The position numbers and the translations under genes were made by a program. From Kutzneria chonburiensis (GTDB lineage Bacteria; Actinomycetota; Actinomycetes; Mycobacteriales; Pseudonocardiaceae), in assembly GCF_028622115.1 (NCBI RefSeq), contig NZ_CP097263.1, positions 10,055,501 through 10,119,500 on the forward strand: a stretch of DNA of 64,000 nucleotides, in the 5' to 3' direction. Positions 20,477 through 28,778 of this stretch are shown piece by piece (position 1 is the first letter of the stretch; the number at the start of each line of letters is the position of its first letter). The notes beneath the pieces were generated by a model. It saw only the letters and a list, made by a program, of their open reading frames with translations, had not been told where the DNA came from and searched no databases.

Positions 20477-21100
20477 TCAGAAGGCGGTGGCGACCCGGTC
20501 GGCGCGTTCCCGCCGGGACAGGGCCCGCAGCACGGGCAGCTGGCCCCGCTTGGCGACGGCGATGCGGGCCAGGGTGGTGACGGCGGCATCGACGACGTCC
20601 GGGTCGAACTCCGGCGTGGGCACGCCGAGGCTCACGGCGAGGTCGTCGGTGTGCACGACGAGCTCGATGATCCGGGTGGTCAGGCACTGGTCGAGCGGCA
20701 GCACCCAGCGGTTGAACATCAGCACGAGCCGGTCCCCGGCCAGGCCTTCGAGCCGAGCGGCGACGGTCCGCACGGTGTCGTCGTACCGGTCGGCGAGCTC
20801 GGCGGCGGACCGGCCGGCCTGCTCCTCGCCGAGCACCCGGATGCGGGTGTTGTTCTCGGAGTGGACATCGACCTCGCCGCCGTGCTGCGCGTAGTAGTGG
20901 ACGGCGTCCATCACCGGGGCGTCGGCGGGCACGGGGACGTCGAGGAAGCGGGTGACGTTGGCCTGCCCGGCGAGGTGCCCGGCCAGCCCGGAGACGCGGA
21001 ACTCGGCCAGCGCCGACGGCTTGGTCCACGACTCGGCGAGTTCGGGGGAGCGGAGCAGCACGCCGGCCGTGCGGGCGGCGGAGAGGAAGGCCGAGATCAC
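20477..21100 (-). CDS. MDMPI/DinB-fold mycothiol-dependent maleylpyruvate isomerase family protein
   Basis: A 207-residue four-helix-bundle protein of the MDMPI_N group. N-terminal 'SAFLSAARTAGVLLRSPELAESWTKPSALAEFRVSGLAGHLAGQ' carries the metal-site His, and the second half has 'LTTRIIELVVHTDDLAVSLG', the typical third metal ligand segment. These enzymes use mycothiol or act as unknown metal-dependent transferases. GTG 21100 overlaps the stop of the MetF-like gene as GTGA, indicating translational coupling. It is the last gene of a five-gene operon running 25375 to 20477. Confidence 0.82.
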   Translation of the reverse strand: MISAFLSAARTAGVLLRSPELAESWTKPSALAEFRVSGLAGHLAGQANVTRFLDVPVPADAPVMDAVHYYAQHGGEVDVHSENNTRIRVLGEEQAGRSAAELADRYDDTVRTVAARLEGLAGDRLVLMFNRWVLPLDQCLTTRIIELVVHTDDLAVSLGVPTPEFDPDVVDAAVTTLARIAVAKRGQLPVLRALSRRERADRVATAF

Positions 21101-21879
21101 TTGAGCAGCTCCTCCAGCCGCGCGGCGACCTGGCGGTAGCGGGCCACCGGCACGAGGTGCACGCCGTCGAACGCGCCGGTCTCGCGGATCTTGAGCACCT
21201 GCTCGCACGTCGACTCGACGCCGGCCATCCGGTCGCCCTCGAGCCGGTCGACCAGGTCGGCCGGGATGTCGATGTCGGGGATGGCGGAGGCCAGCCGGCG
21301 GGCGTGGTCGGCGCTGGCGATGACCATCACGCCGGCGTAGACCGGCATGTCGACGGGGTTGGCCTCGCGCCACCGCAGCAGGGCGTCCAGCGAGAAGCTG
21401 ACCTGCACGAACATGAAGTCGGCGGCCCGCTTCCACGACGGCAGCGGCCGCAGCCCGGCGGCCGTGCCGACCCGGAACGGGGCGACCCCGGCGAACGCCT
21501 TGTCCTCGGACAGCGACCGCACCTCGTCGATCATCGACCGCACCGTGAGCTGCCCGGTCCGGCTGCCGGTGGCCGGCTTGTCGCCGTAGACGAACAGGAA
21601 CTCCTCGACCCCGTACGCGGCCGCGGTCAGCAGGTCACGGCGGAAGCCGAGCATGTTGCGGTCCCGCGAGTTCAGGCAGGCGATGCTGCGCCCGCCCATG
21701 GCCTGCACCTCGTGCGCGACGGCCACACTGGACACGGTGGCCCGGCCGATGTGGTTGTCCGGGATGAGGAAGCGGTTGGCCACCTTGGACAGGGTGCCGA
21801 TCTGGTGTCGTACGTGCATCAGATCGGGCTTGGTCGGCGGCTCGATCTCGCAGACGACCTGGAACGGGCGCGAAGTCAT
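21097..21879 (-). CDS. Methylenetetrahydrofolate-reductase-like (MetF family) protein
   Basis: A 260-residue TIM-barrel protein resembling 5,10-methylenetetrahydrofolate reductases: early 'VVCEIEPPTKPDLMHV', 'LGFRRDLLTAAAYGVEEFLFVYGD', 'ADFMFVQVSFSLDALLRWREANP' and 'MPVYAGVMVIASADHARRLASAIPDIDIPADLVDRL'. It is slightly shorter than typical MetF, and the folate/FAD motifs are altered, so it may be one of the actinobacterial MetF paralogues in secondary pathways rather than the methionine enzyme. ATG 21879 is 3 bases from the upstream gene's stop, and its own stop overlaps the MDMPI start. Confidence 0.8.
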   Translation of the reverse strand: MTSRPFQVVCEIEPPTKPDLMHVRHQIGTLSKVANRFLIPDNHIGRATVSSVAVAHEVQAMGGRSIACLNSRDRNMLGFRRDLLTAAAYGVEEFLFVYGDKPATGSRTGQLTVRSMIDEVRSLSEDKAFAGVAPFRVGTAAGLRPLPSWKRAADFMFVQVSFSLDALLRWREANPVDMPVYAGVMVIASADHARRLASAIPDIDIPADLVDRLEGDRMAGVESTCEQVLKIRETGAFDGVHLVPVARYRQVAARLEELLK

Positions 21880-21882
21880 GGG

Positions 21883-23586
21883 TCAGAACCTAGCGGCAAG
21901 CCTCCGCAACACGGTCGGGGACAGGCGGCTCAGCGCCCGCGCGGCCTTCGCCTCGACGGTCACCGGCACGACGGCTCGCCGCTGCCGCACGGCCCGTACG
22001 ATCTCGGCGGCGACCCGCTCCGGCGGGAAGTTGCGCCGCCGGTACGCCTTCGTGCTGGCTTCCTGCCGCTGTGCCTGCTCGGCGGCGGTGAGTCCGGAGA
22101 ACGTGGTGGTGCCGGCGATGTTCGTGTTCACGATGCCCGGGCAGATCGTCGACACGCCGATGCCGGCCGGGGCCAGCTCGGCCCGCAGGCAGTCGGACAG
22201 CATGAACACGGCGGCCTTGGACGTCGAGTAGATGCCGAGGATCTTGGACGGCAGGTAGGCGGCGGCCGAGGCGACGTTGACGATGTGGCCGCCCTCGCCG
22301 TTGGCGACCATCAGCTCGCCGAACGCCTTGCAGCCGTGGATGACGCCCCACAGGTTGACGTCGAGCACGCGCTGCCACTCCTCGGTGGTGGCGTCCAGCA
22401 GCGCGCCGGCATGTCCGATGCCGGCGTTGTTGACCACCACGTCCGGGACGCCGTGCGCGGCGGCGACATCGGCGGCGAACTTGGCGACGGCACCCTCGTC
22501 GGCCACATTCACCTGGTACGCATGGGCTTTCCCGCCGGCCAGCGCGACGGTCTCGGCCGCGGTGTCGTGGTTGAGGTCGCAGACCACGACTTCCGCGCCC
22601 TGCTTGGCGAAGGCCAGCGCGGTGGCCCGGCCGATGCCGCTGCCGCCGCCGGTGATCACCACCAGCTGGTCGGCGAACGGCGGCCGGTGCCGGCCGACCT
22701 CGGCCCGGCGCAGGCTTCGTGCCGCTTCCGCGCCGTCGACGTGCCGGATGAACTCCGTGGCCATACGGGCGACGACCTCCGGATGCGTGATCGGCACCCA
22801 GTGGCTGGCGGGAACCGTGCGGCGCCACAGTTTCGGGGCCCACTGCTGGAGGTTCTCGGTCAGCGCCGCCGTCACGTACCGGTCGCGCGTGGGGTGGATG
22901 ACCTGCACCGGCACGGTCGTGCGGCGTTCCCGTGGCTGGCGCATCACCGGCCGGAAGTTGGCTTTGTACAAGGACATTCCGTTGATGCCGTCCTTGGTGA
23001 CGGTCGGCGCGGGATGCCCCGGCCGGCGCGGCACGCCGTCGACCACGTTCAGCAGACGGCCCCAGTTGCGGCCCAGCCACAGCCGCCAGGCCAGCGTCGG
23101 CAGCACCGGCAGGTGGAAGAAGCCGATGTACCAGGAGTGCAGCAGCTGCCTTGCCTTTTTCAGGCTGGGGCGGCGCAGCCCGTGGGCCACGTGGTCAAGG
23201 CAGGGCCCGGAGATCGAGGTGTACGAGGCGATCCGGTCGGCGTTGGCCGGCTCGGTGACCGCCTCCCAGGCCTGGATCGAGCCCCAGTCGTGCGCGACGA
23301 CGTGCACCGGCCGGTCCGGGCTGACCGCGTCGGCCACCGCCATCAGATCGTTGCCGAGGTGGTGGAGGCGATAACCCTCTATTGTGGACGGTTTGGTGGT
23401 CTTGCCCGAGCCGCGGGTGTCGTAGCTGACCACGTGGAAGTCCTCGACCAGGCGGGCGGTGACGTCCTGCCACATCAGGTGCGAGTCGGGGTAGCCGTGC
23501 ACCAGCAGTACCGTCGGCTTCGCCGGGTCGCCGTGCTCGTAGACGGCCAGCCGCACGCCGTCGGAGGCCACTGTCCTGCTCTTCAT
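21883..23586 (-). CDS. Alpha/beta hydrolase-SDR fusion (EphD-like)
   Basis: A 567-residue two-domain enzyme. Residues 1-285 form an alpha/beta hydrolase of epoxide-hydrolase type: 'VLLVHGYPDSHLMWQDV' oxyanion region and nucleophile Asp100 in AHDWGS. Residues ~310-567 form a short-chain dehydrogenase with 'VVITGGGSGIGRATALAFAKQG', NNAG and 'YSTSKAAVF'. This architecture matches mycobacterial EphD, involved in mycolic-acid or lipid epoxide metabolism; Pseudonocardiales without such lipids may use it on other epoxides. ATG 23586 overlaps the preceding stop as ATGA, so it is translationally coupled to the reductase gene. Confidence 0.9.
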   Translation of the reverse strand: MKSRTVASDGVRLAVYEHGDPAKPTVLLVHGYPDSHLMWQDVTARLVEDFHVVSYDTRGSGKTTKPSTIEGYRLHHLGNDLMAVADAVSPDRPVHVVAHDWGSIQAWEAVTEPANADRIASYTSISGPCLDHVAHGLRRPSLKKARQLLHSWYIGFFHLPVLPTLAWRLWLGRNWGRLLNVVDGVPRRPGHPAPTVTKDGINGMSLYKANFRPVMRQPRERRTTVPVQVIHPTRDRYVTAALTENLQQWAPKLWRRTVPASHWVPITHPEVVARMATEFIRHVDGAEAARSLRRAEVGRHRPPFADQLVVITGGGSGIGRATALAFAKQGAEVVVCDLNHDTAAETVALAGGKAHAYQVNVADEGAVAKFAADVAAAHGVPDVVVNNAGIGHAGALLDATTEEWQRVLDVNLWGVIHGCKAFGELMVANGEGGHIVNVASAAAYLPSKILGIYSTSKAAVFMLSDCLRAELAPAGIGVSTICPGIVNTNIAGTTTFSGLTAAEQAQRQEASTKAYRRRNFPPERVAAEIVRAVRQRRAVVPVTVEAKAARALSRLSPTVLRRLAARF

Positions 23587-24509
23587 CGCTCCTCCAGCAC
23601 CAAGCGCTCGCCGTCGGTGCGCTCCACGCACACCAGGATGTCGTTGCCGTCGACCGTGCGTTGCCGGCAGGTGCCGCAGAAGCCTTGCTGGCACGAGTAG
23701 GGCACGCCGGGTCGGAAGTCCCTCAGCACGGCCAGCGCCGACCGGTCCGCCGGCACGTCGAGCACCGGGCCGTTCCGTCCTATTTGGACTTCGAACGGCT
23801 TGCCGTCGACGATCGGCGGCGGGCCGAACCGCTCATAGTGCAGGCGCGTTGCCGGGCAGTCACGGAAGCCTCTCTTGACGGCGTCCAGCATGCCCGCCGG
23901 TCCGCAGACGTAGACCGCGCCGCCTTCCGGGGCGTGCTCGAGGAGCTCGTCCCGGCCGGGGTTGATGGTGAGATTGCCTTGTGGCAGCTCGTCTTCGAAC
24001 GGCAGCGACCGTCCCTTGTAGACCAGTCGCCAGTCGAGGCCGAGCCGGTTGGCCATCCTCACCATCGGCAGGATCGGCGTGATGCCGATGCCGCCGGCCA
24101 CGAACAACATCTTTCCCTGGGCCACGAAGGGAAAGGCGTTGCGCGGGCCGTGCACGGTGACCGTGGTGCCAGGGCGTAGCTCGTGCACCTCGGCCGAGCC
24201 GGGGCCGATCAGCTTGGCCGCGATCCGGTACGTGAGGTCGCCCGGGTCGCCGCACAGCGAGTACTGCCGGCGCAGTCCCGACGGCAGGTGCAGATCCAGG
24301 TGCGCGCCGGGATGCCAGGCCGGCAGGTCGTCACCGGCCAGCCTGATGCTCACGACATCGTCTGCGACCTGTTTCCGTTCGGTGACAACGAGATTCAGTG
24401 GTCGTTCGAGGCTTTGCACCTGTTTGCCGCTGCGGCCCCAGTACGGCAGCGACCTTGTATAGAGGTCCGTGAACCTGGTCAGGCCGCGGATGAAGGGGTC
24501 GTGCGGCAT
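23583..24509 (-). CDS. PDR/VanB-type flavin reductase with 2Fe-2S ferredoxin domain
   Basis: A 308-residue electron-transfer protein. A flavin/NAD(P)H reductase module (about 35-215) has 'RRQYSLCGDP' (flavin), 'HGPRNAFPF' and 'FVAGGIGITPILPMV' plus 'VYVCGPAGMLDAV'. The C-terminal plant-type ferredoxin domain has cluster ligands C273, C278, C281 (PYSCQQGFCGTC) and C294. It would pass electrons from NAD(P)H to a partner oxygenase, plausibly the neighbouring di-iron-type PF10118 protein. ATG 24509 overlaps the upstream stop by one base (TGATG), and its own stop overlaps the EphD-like start. Confidence 0.9.
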   Translation of the reverse strand: MPHDPFIRGLTRFTDLYTRSLPYWGRSGKQVQSLERPLNLVVTERKQVADDVVSIRLAGDDLPAWHPGAHLDLHLPSGLRRQYSLCGDPGDLTYRIAAKLIGPGSAEVHELRPGTTVTVHGPRNAFPFVAQGKMLFVAGGIGITPILPMVRMANRLGLDWRLVYKGRSLPFEDELPQGNLTINPGRDELLEHAPEGGAVYVCGPAGMLDAVKRGFRDCPATRLHYERFGPPPIVDGKPFEVQIGRNGPVLDVPADRSALAVLRDFRPGVPYSCQQGFCGTCRQRTVDGNDILVCVERTDGERLVLEER

Positions 24510-25375
24510 CAGTGCGCTGCCTGGGCGGCCGGTGACTGGGCCAGGTAGGCCACCGCCTGGGCCGTCGAGCCCTCCTGCGTCGGGTAGTAGCTCGGCTTGA
24601 AGTAGCGGGACATCGACTTCGCTGTGCGCCACGGTCCCGGCATCAGTCCTTTTCGGACCGCCCGCCGATAGTCCCGCAGCCGGGGCTTCGTGCCGCGGGG
24701 CAGCTCCGGATCGTTGGCCAGCAGGAACTTCGCGCCCTTCACCCACATGATCCACAGCGTCGGGCCGGCGATCACCATCGCCCGGGCTCGGCGCAGGTAG
24801 CGCCCGTCGAAGTGTCGCATCACGTCAAAGGCGACGCAGCGGTGTTCCACCTCTTCCGCCCCGTGCCAGCGCAGCAGATCCAGCATCGTCGGGTTCGCCT
24901 CGGCCCGGTCAAGCCCCGGCGAGTTGAGGATCCAGTCGCCAAGGAACGCCGTCACGTGCTCGATCGCCGCCACCATGGCCAGCCGCTCGATCAGGTACTC
25001 CTGGCGGCCCCGCACCGTCAGCGTCGGCCTCTCCCCGAGGATCCGCTTGAAGATCCAGGACACCTCGTCCACGAACGGCTGCGGGTCCAGGCCGTTGGCC
25101 GGCAGGTGGTCCAGCACCCCTTGGTGGGCCTCCGCGTGCACCGCCTCCTGGCCGATGAAGCCCCTGACATCCTCGGCCAGCCGGTCGTCCGTGATCATCG
25201 GCAGGGCCTGCTGGAACACCTCGCAGAACCACCGCTCGCCTTCCGGGAGCAGCAGGTGCAGCACGTTCAGCACGTGCGTCGCGAACGGTTCCCTCGGCAC
25301 CCAGTGCATCGGCAGCGCCGACCAGTCGAACCGCACGTCACGGGGTTGCAGCAGCAGCTTGTCGGGCTCCGTCAT
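24509..25375 (-). CDS. PF10118-type metal-dependent hydrolase (di-iron-like)
   Basis: A 288-residue protein of the predicted metal-dependent hydrolase family PF10118. Histidine and glutamate motifs suggest a di-iron helical bundle: 'EGERWFCEVFQQALP', 'GFIGQEAVHAEAHQGVLDHL', 'AMVAAIEHVTAFLGDW' and 'LRWHGAEEVEHRCVAFDVM'. ATG 25375 follows GGGAGG. It is the first gene of the operon with the ferredoxin reductase, the hydrolase-SDR fusion, the MetF-like and MDMPI genes. A perfect 7-5-7 palindrome lies 19 bases upstream of the start. An oxygenase/desaturase-like role with the reductase as electron donor is inference. Confidence 0.85.
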   Translation of the reverse strand: MTEPDKLLLQPRDVRFDWSALPMHWVPREPFATHVLNVLHLLLPEGERWFCEVFQQALPMITDDRLAEDVRGFIGQEAVHAEAHQGVLDHLPANGLDPQPFVDEVSWIFKRILGERPTLTVRGRQEYLIERLAMVAAIEHVTAFLGDWILNSPGLDRAEANPTMLDLLRWHGAEEVEHRCVAFDVMRHFDGRYLRRARAMVIAGPTLWIMWVKGAKFLLANDPELPRGTKPRLRDYRRAVRKGLMPGPWRTAKSMSRYFKPSYYPTQEGSTAQAVAYLAQSPAAQAAH

Positions 25376-25393
25376 CGCCGACCTCCCGAGTAC

Positions 25394-25412
25394 CTGTTAC
25401 TTGAGGTAACAG
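25394..25412. promoter_or_regulatory. Palindromic operator before the five-gene operon
   Basis: Perfect 19-bp inverted repeat CTGTTAC-TTGAG-GTAACAG, 19 bases upstream of the first start codon (25375). TetR-like spacing; no TetR gene is immediately adjacent, so the regulator is likely elsewhere, or is the TetR at 26303-26914. Confidence 0.6.
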
Positions 25413-25453
25413 TAAACCGGTCGGCCCATGGTGGCAACCCTCACCCGGGTGAT

Positions 25454-25482
25454 GGCCCCTCCCGATGCGAACGGGAGAGGCC
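25454..25482 (-). terminator. Hairpin terminator after the small secreted protein
   Basis: GGCCCCTCCCG pairs with CGGGAGAGGCC (one mismatch) around a 7-nt loop, just downstream of the minus-strand gene ending at 25489. Confidence 0.6.
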
Positions 25483-25488
25483 CTCGGC

Positions 25489-25800
25489 TCAGCGACAGGT
25501 CCCGACGAAGTCGTCCCTGATGTACACCCCCGAGCGGCCGCCCCAGAGATTCCCGCGATCCCACAGCCGCCCGTCCAGCGGCCCCGTCGTCCAGTCCGTG
25601 ATCGTGAACCCCTGCCCCGCGTTCACCTCTCCGTACGTCGTGCTGTTCACGTCCGGCGCCGCGTGGTACCGCACGTTGTTCGCGATCACGCACTCGTACG
25701 ACGCCGGCGCCGCACTCGCCGCCGGCGCGAGCACCGTCAGCATCCCGGCCGCCGCCAGCACCCCCGCGCCGATCCGAACCGTCCTGGAGTCTCGCAACAA
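25489..25800 (-). CDS. Small secreted SH3-like protein
   Basis: A 103-residue exported protein. The likely start is TTG 25800, 7 bases after GGGAGG; a further upstream ATG (25860) gives an unlikely Pro/Gly-rich extension. The signal peptide ends at about ASAAPAS (residue ~34). The mature ~70 residues, 'YECVIANNVRYHAAPDVNSTTYGEVNAGQGFTITDW', 'GRLWDRGNLWGGRSGVYIRDDFVGTC', resemble small bacterial SH3-type domains with two cysteines. Such proteins are common in actinomycete secretomes and may bind cell wall or act as inhibitors; function is unassigned. Confidence 0.75.
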   Translation of the reverse strand: MLRDSRTVRIGAGVLAAAGMLTVLAPAASAAPASYECVIANNVRYHAAPDVNSTTYGEVNAGQGFTITDWTTGPLDGRLWDRGNLWGGRSGVYIRDDFVGTCR

Positions 25801-25881
25801 CTTCTTTCCTCCCTGTGGTGGGTCGCCCTCGACCCTAGGACCGCCGAATGGAGGAAACATTGAATCCGTGATCCGCGATTG

Positions 25882-26292
25882 TCAGTTGCTTGGCGCGGCC
25901 GGACTGCCGAGTCGGTCGACGAGTGCGTGCAGGTCGGGAAGGTCCGGTGCGATCTTCTTCCGGCGGGCGTAGGCCTCGGCGGAATCGACGGCCATCGCGA
26001 GCAAGGTCAGCAGCGCCGAATCCGGGTTGTCGGCCGCTTCGGGCGGCACGGCGGCCTGGATCATGAGCAGTGATCGGGAAGCGTTGAAGCGTCCGGTCCG
26101 TACGCCGACGAAGTCGGGGGCGATCCAATCCCCGGGTAGCTGGAACACGACGTTGACATTGAGCGGAGAGCTGACGCCGCTGGCGGCGAGCATTACCTGG
26201 CGGGTGAGGTGCCTGGCGGCCCTGTGAGACGGCCCGCCGGACGCGGTGCTGTCGACGATGATGCCGATGCTGAGGGCCTGGGTCGCGTTCAT
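25882..26292 (-). CDS. Hypothetical protein, unknown family
   Basis: A 136-residue protein starting at ATG 26292. It is mixed alpha/beta with no signal peptide or membrane segment: 'LSIGIIVDSTASGGPSHRAARHLTRQVMLAASGVSSPLNVNVVFQLPGDWIAPDFVGVRTGRF', then a helical end 'ALLTLLAMAVDSAEAYARRKKIAPDLPDLHALVDRL'. I do not recognise the family. It lies 10 bases downstream of the TetR gene on the same strand and is almost certainly co-transcribed with it, so it may be controlled by the same ligand. Confidence 0.72.
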   Translation of the reverse strand: MNATQALSIGIIVDSTASGGPSHRAARHLTRQVMLAASGVSSPLNVNVVFQLPGDWIAPDFVGVRTGRFNASRSLLMIQAAVPPEAADNPDSALLTLLAMAVDSAEAYARRKKIAPDLPDLHALVDRLGSPAAPSN

Positions 26293-26302
26293 CGACACGC
26301 GC

Positions 26303-26914
26303 TCAGGCCGGGCGGCGGTAGGCGCCGTACCACTGGTTGGCGGCGAGTTCGCGAGCGACGGTCGGGTCCTGGTCGGGGTGGCCGGCGAGGGCCTGCTGGG
26401 TGATGACCCGAAGACCGCCGTAGACGATGACCTGGCTGGCGGTGGCGGGGTCGATGTCGGGGGCGGTCTCGCCGGCGGCCTGGGCCTGCTCGATCCAGTG
26501 CTGGGAAAGACGCTGGAACGGGATGAGGCGGTCCTCCCAGAGCTGGCCGATCTTGGCGTCGTGGCCGGCGACCTCCAGCACGGCGCGGAGGATGTGGGCC
26601 TGGCGGCGGTAGTGGCGGATGACGCCGAGCAGGGCCTCGGTGAGGCGGTCGAGGGCGTCGGGCTGGGCGGGGGTCCAACGCTGCATGAGGTCGAAAGAGC
26701 CGTCCTTGAGGGCGGCGGTGAGCGGCGCAAGGAGAGCGTTCTTCTCCTTGAAGTACAGGTAAAGCGTGGAGCGGGCGACGCCGGCCTCGGCGGCGACCCG
26801 CTGGGTGGAGAGCGCGGCGAAAGACACGCCCCCGGCCAACAACCGCTCGGTGGCGGCGAGCACGGCCGACTCGATCGCGGCGGCCCGGTCGGCGGCGGCC
26901 TGGTCGACGGTCAT
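26303..26914 (-). CDS. TetR family transcriptional regulator
   Basis: A 203-residue regulator with an N-terminal helix-turn-helix, 'ALSTQRVAAEAGVARSTLYLYFKEKNALLAPL' (about 32-65), and a variable ligand domain with 'RQAHILRAVLEVAGHDAKIGQLW' and 'IVYGGLRVITQQALAG'. ATG 26914. It is divergent from an alpha/beta hydrolase at 27031, and the gap holds a perfect 17-bp palindrome (26988-27004). It probably represses the hydrolase and its own operon with the downstream hypothetical gene. Confidence 0.88.
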   Translation of the reverse strand: MTVDQAAADRAAAIESAVLAATERLLAGGVSFAALSTQRVAAEAGVARSTLYLYFKEKNALLAPLTAALKDGSFDLMQRWTPAQPDALDRLTEALLGVIRHYRRQAHILRAVLEVAGHDAKIGQLWEDRLIPFQRLSQHWIEQAQAAGETAPDIDPATASQVIVYGGLRVITQQALAGHPDQDPTVARELAANQWYGAYRRPA

Positions 26915-26987
26915 ACGGACATCGTAGGGCGGACGTCGGTGCTCAACGGAGCCGTGATCGGTCGGCGCGATGTTAGGGTCCAAGCTG

Positions 26988-27004
26988 TCGGACGCTGCGT
27001 CCGA
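26988..27004. promoter_or_regulatory. Probable TetR operator
   Basis: Perfect palindrome TCGGACGCTGCGTCCGA (7-3-7), 27 bases before the hydrolase start at 27031 and in the divergent gap with the TetR gene. Confidence 0.65.
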
Positions 27005-27030
27005 AAGGGACTTAAAGGGAGTAAACGGGC

Positions 27031-27738
27031 ATGGTGGCGTACGTGTTGATCCCAGGGGCCTGGCACGGGGGCTGGGCCTGGGCGCCGGTCGCGCAGCGGC
27101 TGCGGGCGGCCGGGCACCAAGCGGTCACGGTGACGCTGCCCGGCCTCGGCGACGGGGACGACCCGAGCGGCCACCGCCTGTCCGACGCCGCCGACCACAT
27201 CGTCGAAACGGTGCTGGACCGCGGACTGACGGACGTGGTGCTGGTCGGCCACAGCTGGGCCGGCTACCCGATCAACGGCGCGGCGGCCCGCCTGACCGGT
27301 CGGCTGGCCGGCATCGTCTACTACGGCGCGCATGCCCCGGTGGTGGGCCGGTCCATGATCGACGACAACCCGGCCGAATCCGCCGCCCTGCTGCGCAGCC
27401 TGATCGCTGCCTCGCCGAACGGGGCGATCGAGCCCACGCTCCAGTTCGTCGAGGGCATCTTCATGCAGGGCGAGGCGCCCGAAGTGCAGCGGCTGACCGC
27501 CGATCTGCTCACGCCGATGCCCGGCGGCTACTTCCAGGACCCGGCCGAGGGAGTGGACGTGAGGACGCTCGGCGTCCCGCTGCACTACCTGCTCGGCGAC
27601 GACGATCAGGCGCTGCCGTACCCGGGTGGGGTGTTCGCCGAACGCCTCGGTCGCACGCCGGTCGCGGTGCCCGGCACGCACGAGGGCATGCTCACCCATC
27701 CCAACGAGATCGCCAAGGCGATTCTTGCCGTGAGCTGA
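27031..27738 (+). CDS. Alpha/beta hydrolase
   Basis: A 235-residue serine hydrolase of the EstC/methylesterase-like group. 'YVLIPGAWHGGWAWAPVAQRLRAAGH' holds the oxyanion loop, the nucleophile Ser is in 'VVLVGHSWAGYPI' (about 72-84), and the C-terminal His is in 'PGTHEGMLTHP'. This small-hydrolase type often hydrolyses simple or polyketide-like esters; the substrate is unknown. ATG 27031 follows AAAGGGAG. It is apparently repressed by the divergent TetR and ends in a strong bidirectional hairpin (27738-27765). Confidence 0.88.
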   Translation: MVAYVLIPGAWHGGWAWAPVAQRLRAAGHQAVTVTLPGLGDGDDPSGHRLSDAADHIVETVLDRGLTDVVLVGHSWAGYPINGAAARLTGRLAGIVYYGAHAPVVGRSMIDDNPAESAALLRSLIAASPNGAIEPTLQFVEGIFMQGEAPEVQRLTADLLTPMPGGYFQDPAEGVDVRTLGVPLHYLLGDDDQALPYPGGVFAERLGRTPVAVPGTHEGMLTHPNEIAKAILAVS

Positions 27739-27765
27739 CGGGTGGCCGCCGTGGCGGCCACCCGT
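27738..27765. terminator. Bidirectional terminator hairpin
   Basis: ACGGGTGGCCGCC and GGCGGCCACCCGT form a perfect 13-bp stem with a GT centre, between the hydrolase stop and the convergent LLM oxidoreductase stop at 27775. Confidence 0.75.
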
Positions 27766-27774
27766 CATTGCGGA

Positions 27775-28767
27775 TCAGACGGCGGGGATCACCGAACTGC
27801 CGTACGCCGCAAGGGTTTTGTCGCGGTCGTCGTGCATCAGGTACAGCGAGAACTGGTCGACGCCGAGGGATTTGAGCTCCTGCAACCGTTCCACGTGCGC
27901 CGACTCGGGACCGACGAGGCAGAAGCGGTCCACAATGGAGTCGGGCACGAAATCGGTGGAGGGGTTGCCGGCCTTGCCGTGGTGCGCGTAGTCGTAGCCC
28001 TCACGGCCCTTGATGTAGTCGGTGAGGGCCTTGGGCACACCGCCACCCTCGCCGTAGCGGGCGACGAGGTCGGCGACGTGGTTGCCGACCATGCCGCCGA
28101 ACCAGCGGAGCTGATCCCGTTGGTGCGCAAGGTCGGAGCCCACGTAGGCCGGGGCGGCAACGCAGATCTTCACCGCGGCCGGGTCGCGCCCGGCGGCGGA
28201 GGCGGCCTCGCGGACGGAACCGATGGTCCAGCGGGCGATGTCGGGATCGGCGGTCTGGAGGATGAAACCGTCGGCCTGCTCGCCGACCATCTTCAACGCG
28301 CGCGGACCATAGGCCGCCATCCACATCTCGAGCTTGCCGTCACGAACCCACGGAATCCGCACGGGAACGCCATGGTGCTGCACCTCGCGCCCCTCGGCGA
28401 GATCCTTGATCACGTGCATGGCCTCGCTCAACGTGGCCAGGGAAGCGGGTTTCTGGCCGATGACCCGCCGGGCGGAGTCGCCGCGTCCGATGCCGCAGAC
28501 GGTGCGGTTGCCGAACATGTCGTTGAGGGTGGCGAACAGCGACGCCGTCACCGACCAGTCGCGAGTGCTGGGGTTGGTGACCATGGGGCCGACGACGAGC
28601 GCGGAGGTCGCGGCCAGGATCTGGGAGTAGATGACAAAAGGCTCCTGCCACAGCACGACCGAGTCGAACGTCCAGCCGTAGCGGAAGCCGCCGTCCTCCG
28701 CCGCCTTCATCATCTCGACGACGGCGCGGGCCGGCGGATCGGTCTGGAGCACAACGCCGAAGTCCAT
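27775..28767 (-). CDS. F420-type LLM oxidoreductase linked to hydantoin/pyrimidine catabolism
   Basis: A 330-residue luciferase-like TIM-barrel protein: 'MDFGVVLQTDPPARAVVEMMKAAEDGGFRYGWTFDSVVLWQEPF', 'VGPMVTNPSTRDWSVTASLFATLNDM' and 'CGIGRGDSARRVIGQKPA' match the TIGR03842-type LLM subfamily, which co-occurs with dihydropyrimidinase genes. It would use F420 or a flavin. ATG 28767 lies 11 bases downstream of the dihydropyrimidinase stop, so it is the last gene of the operon with permease, amidohydrolase and dihydropyrimidinase. It may supply the reductive or oxidative step missing from the island, but that is inference. Confidence 0.88.
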   Translation of the reverse strand: MDFGVVLQTDPPARAVVEMMKAAEDGGFRYGWTFDSVVLWQEPFVIYSQILAATSALVVGPMVTNPSTRDWSVTASLFATLNDMFGNRTVCGIGRGDSARRVIGQKPASLATLSEAMHVIKDLAEGREVQHHGVPVRIPWVRDGKLEMWMAAYGPRALKMVGEQADGFILQTADPDIARWTIGSVREAASAAGRDPAAVKICVAAPAYVGSDLAHQRDQLRWFGGMVGNHVADLVARYGEGGGVPKALTDYIKGREGYDYAHHGKAGNPSTDFVPDSIVDRFCLVGPESAHVERLQELKSLGVDQFSLYLMHDDRDKTLAAYGSSVIPAV

Positions 28768-28778
28768 TGCCGGGCCTC

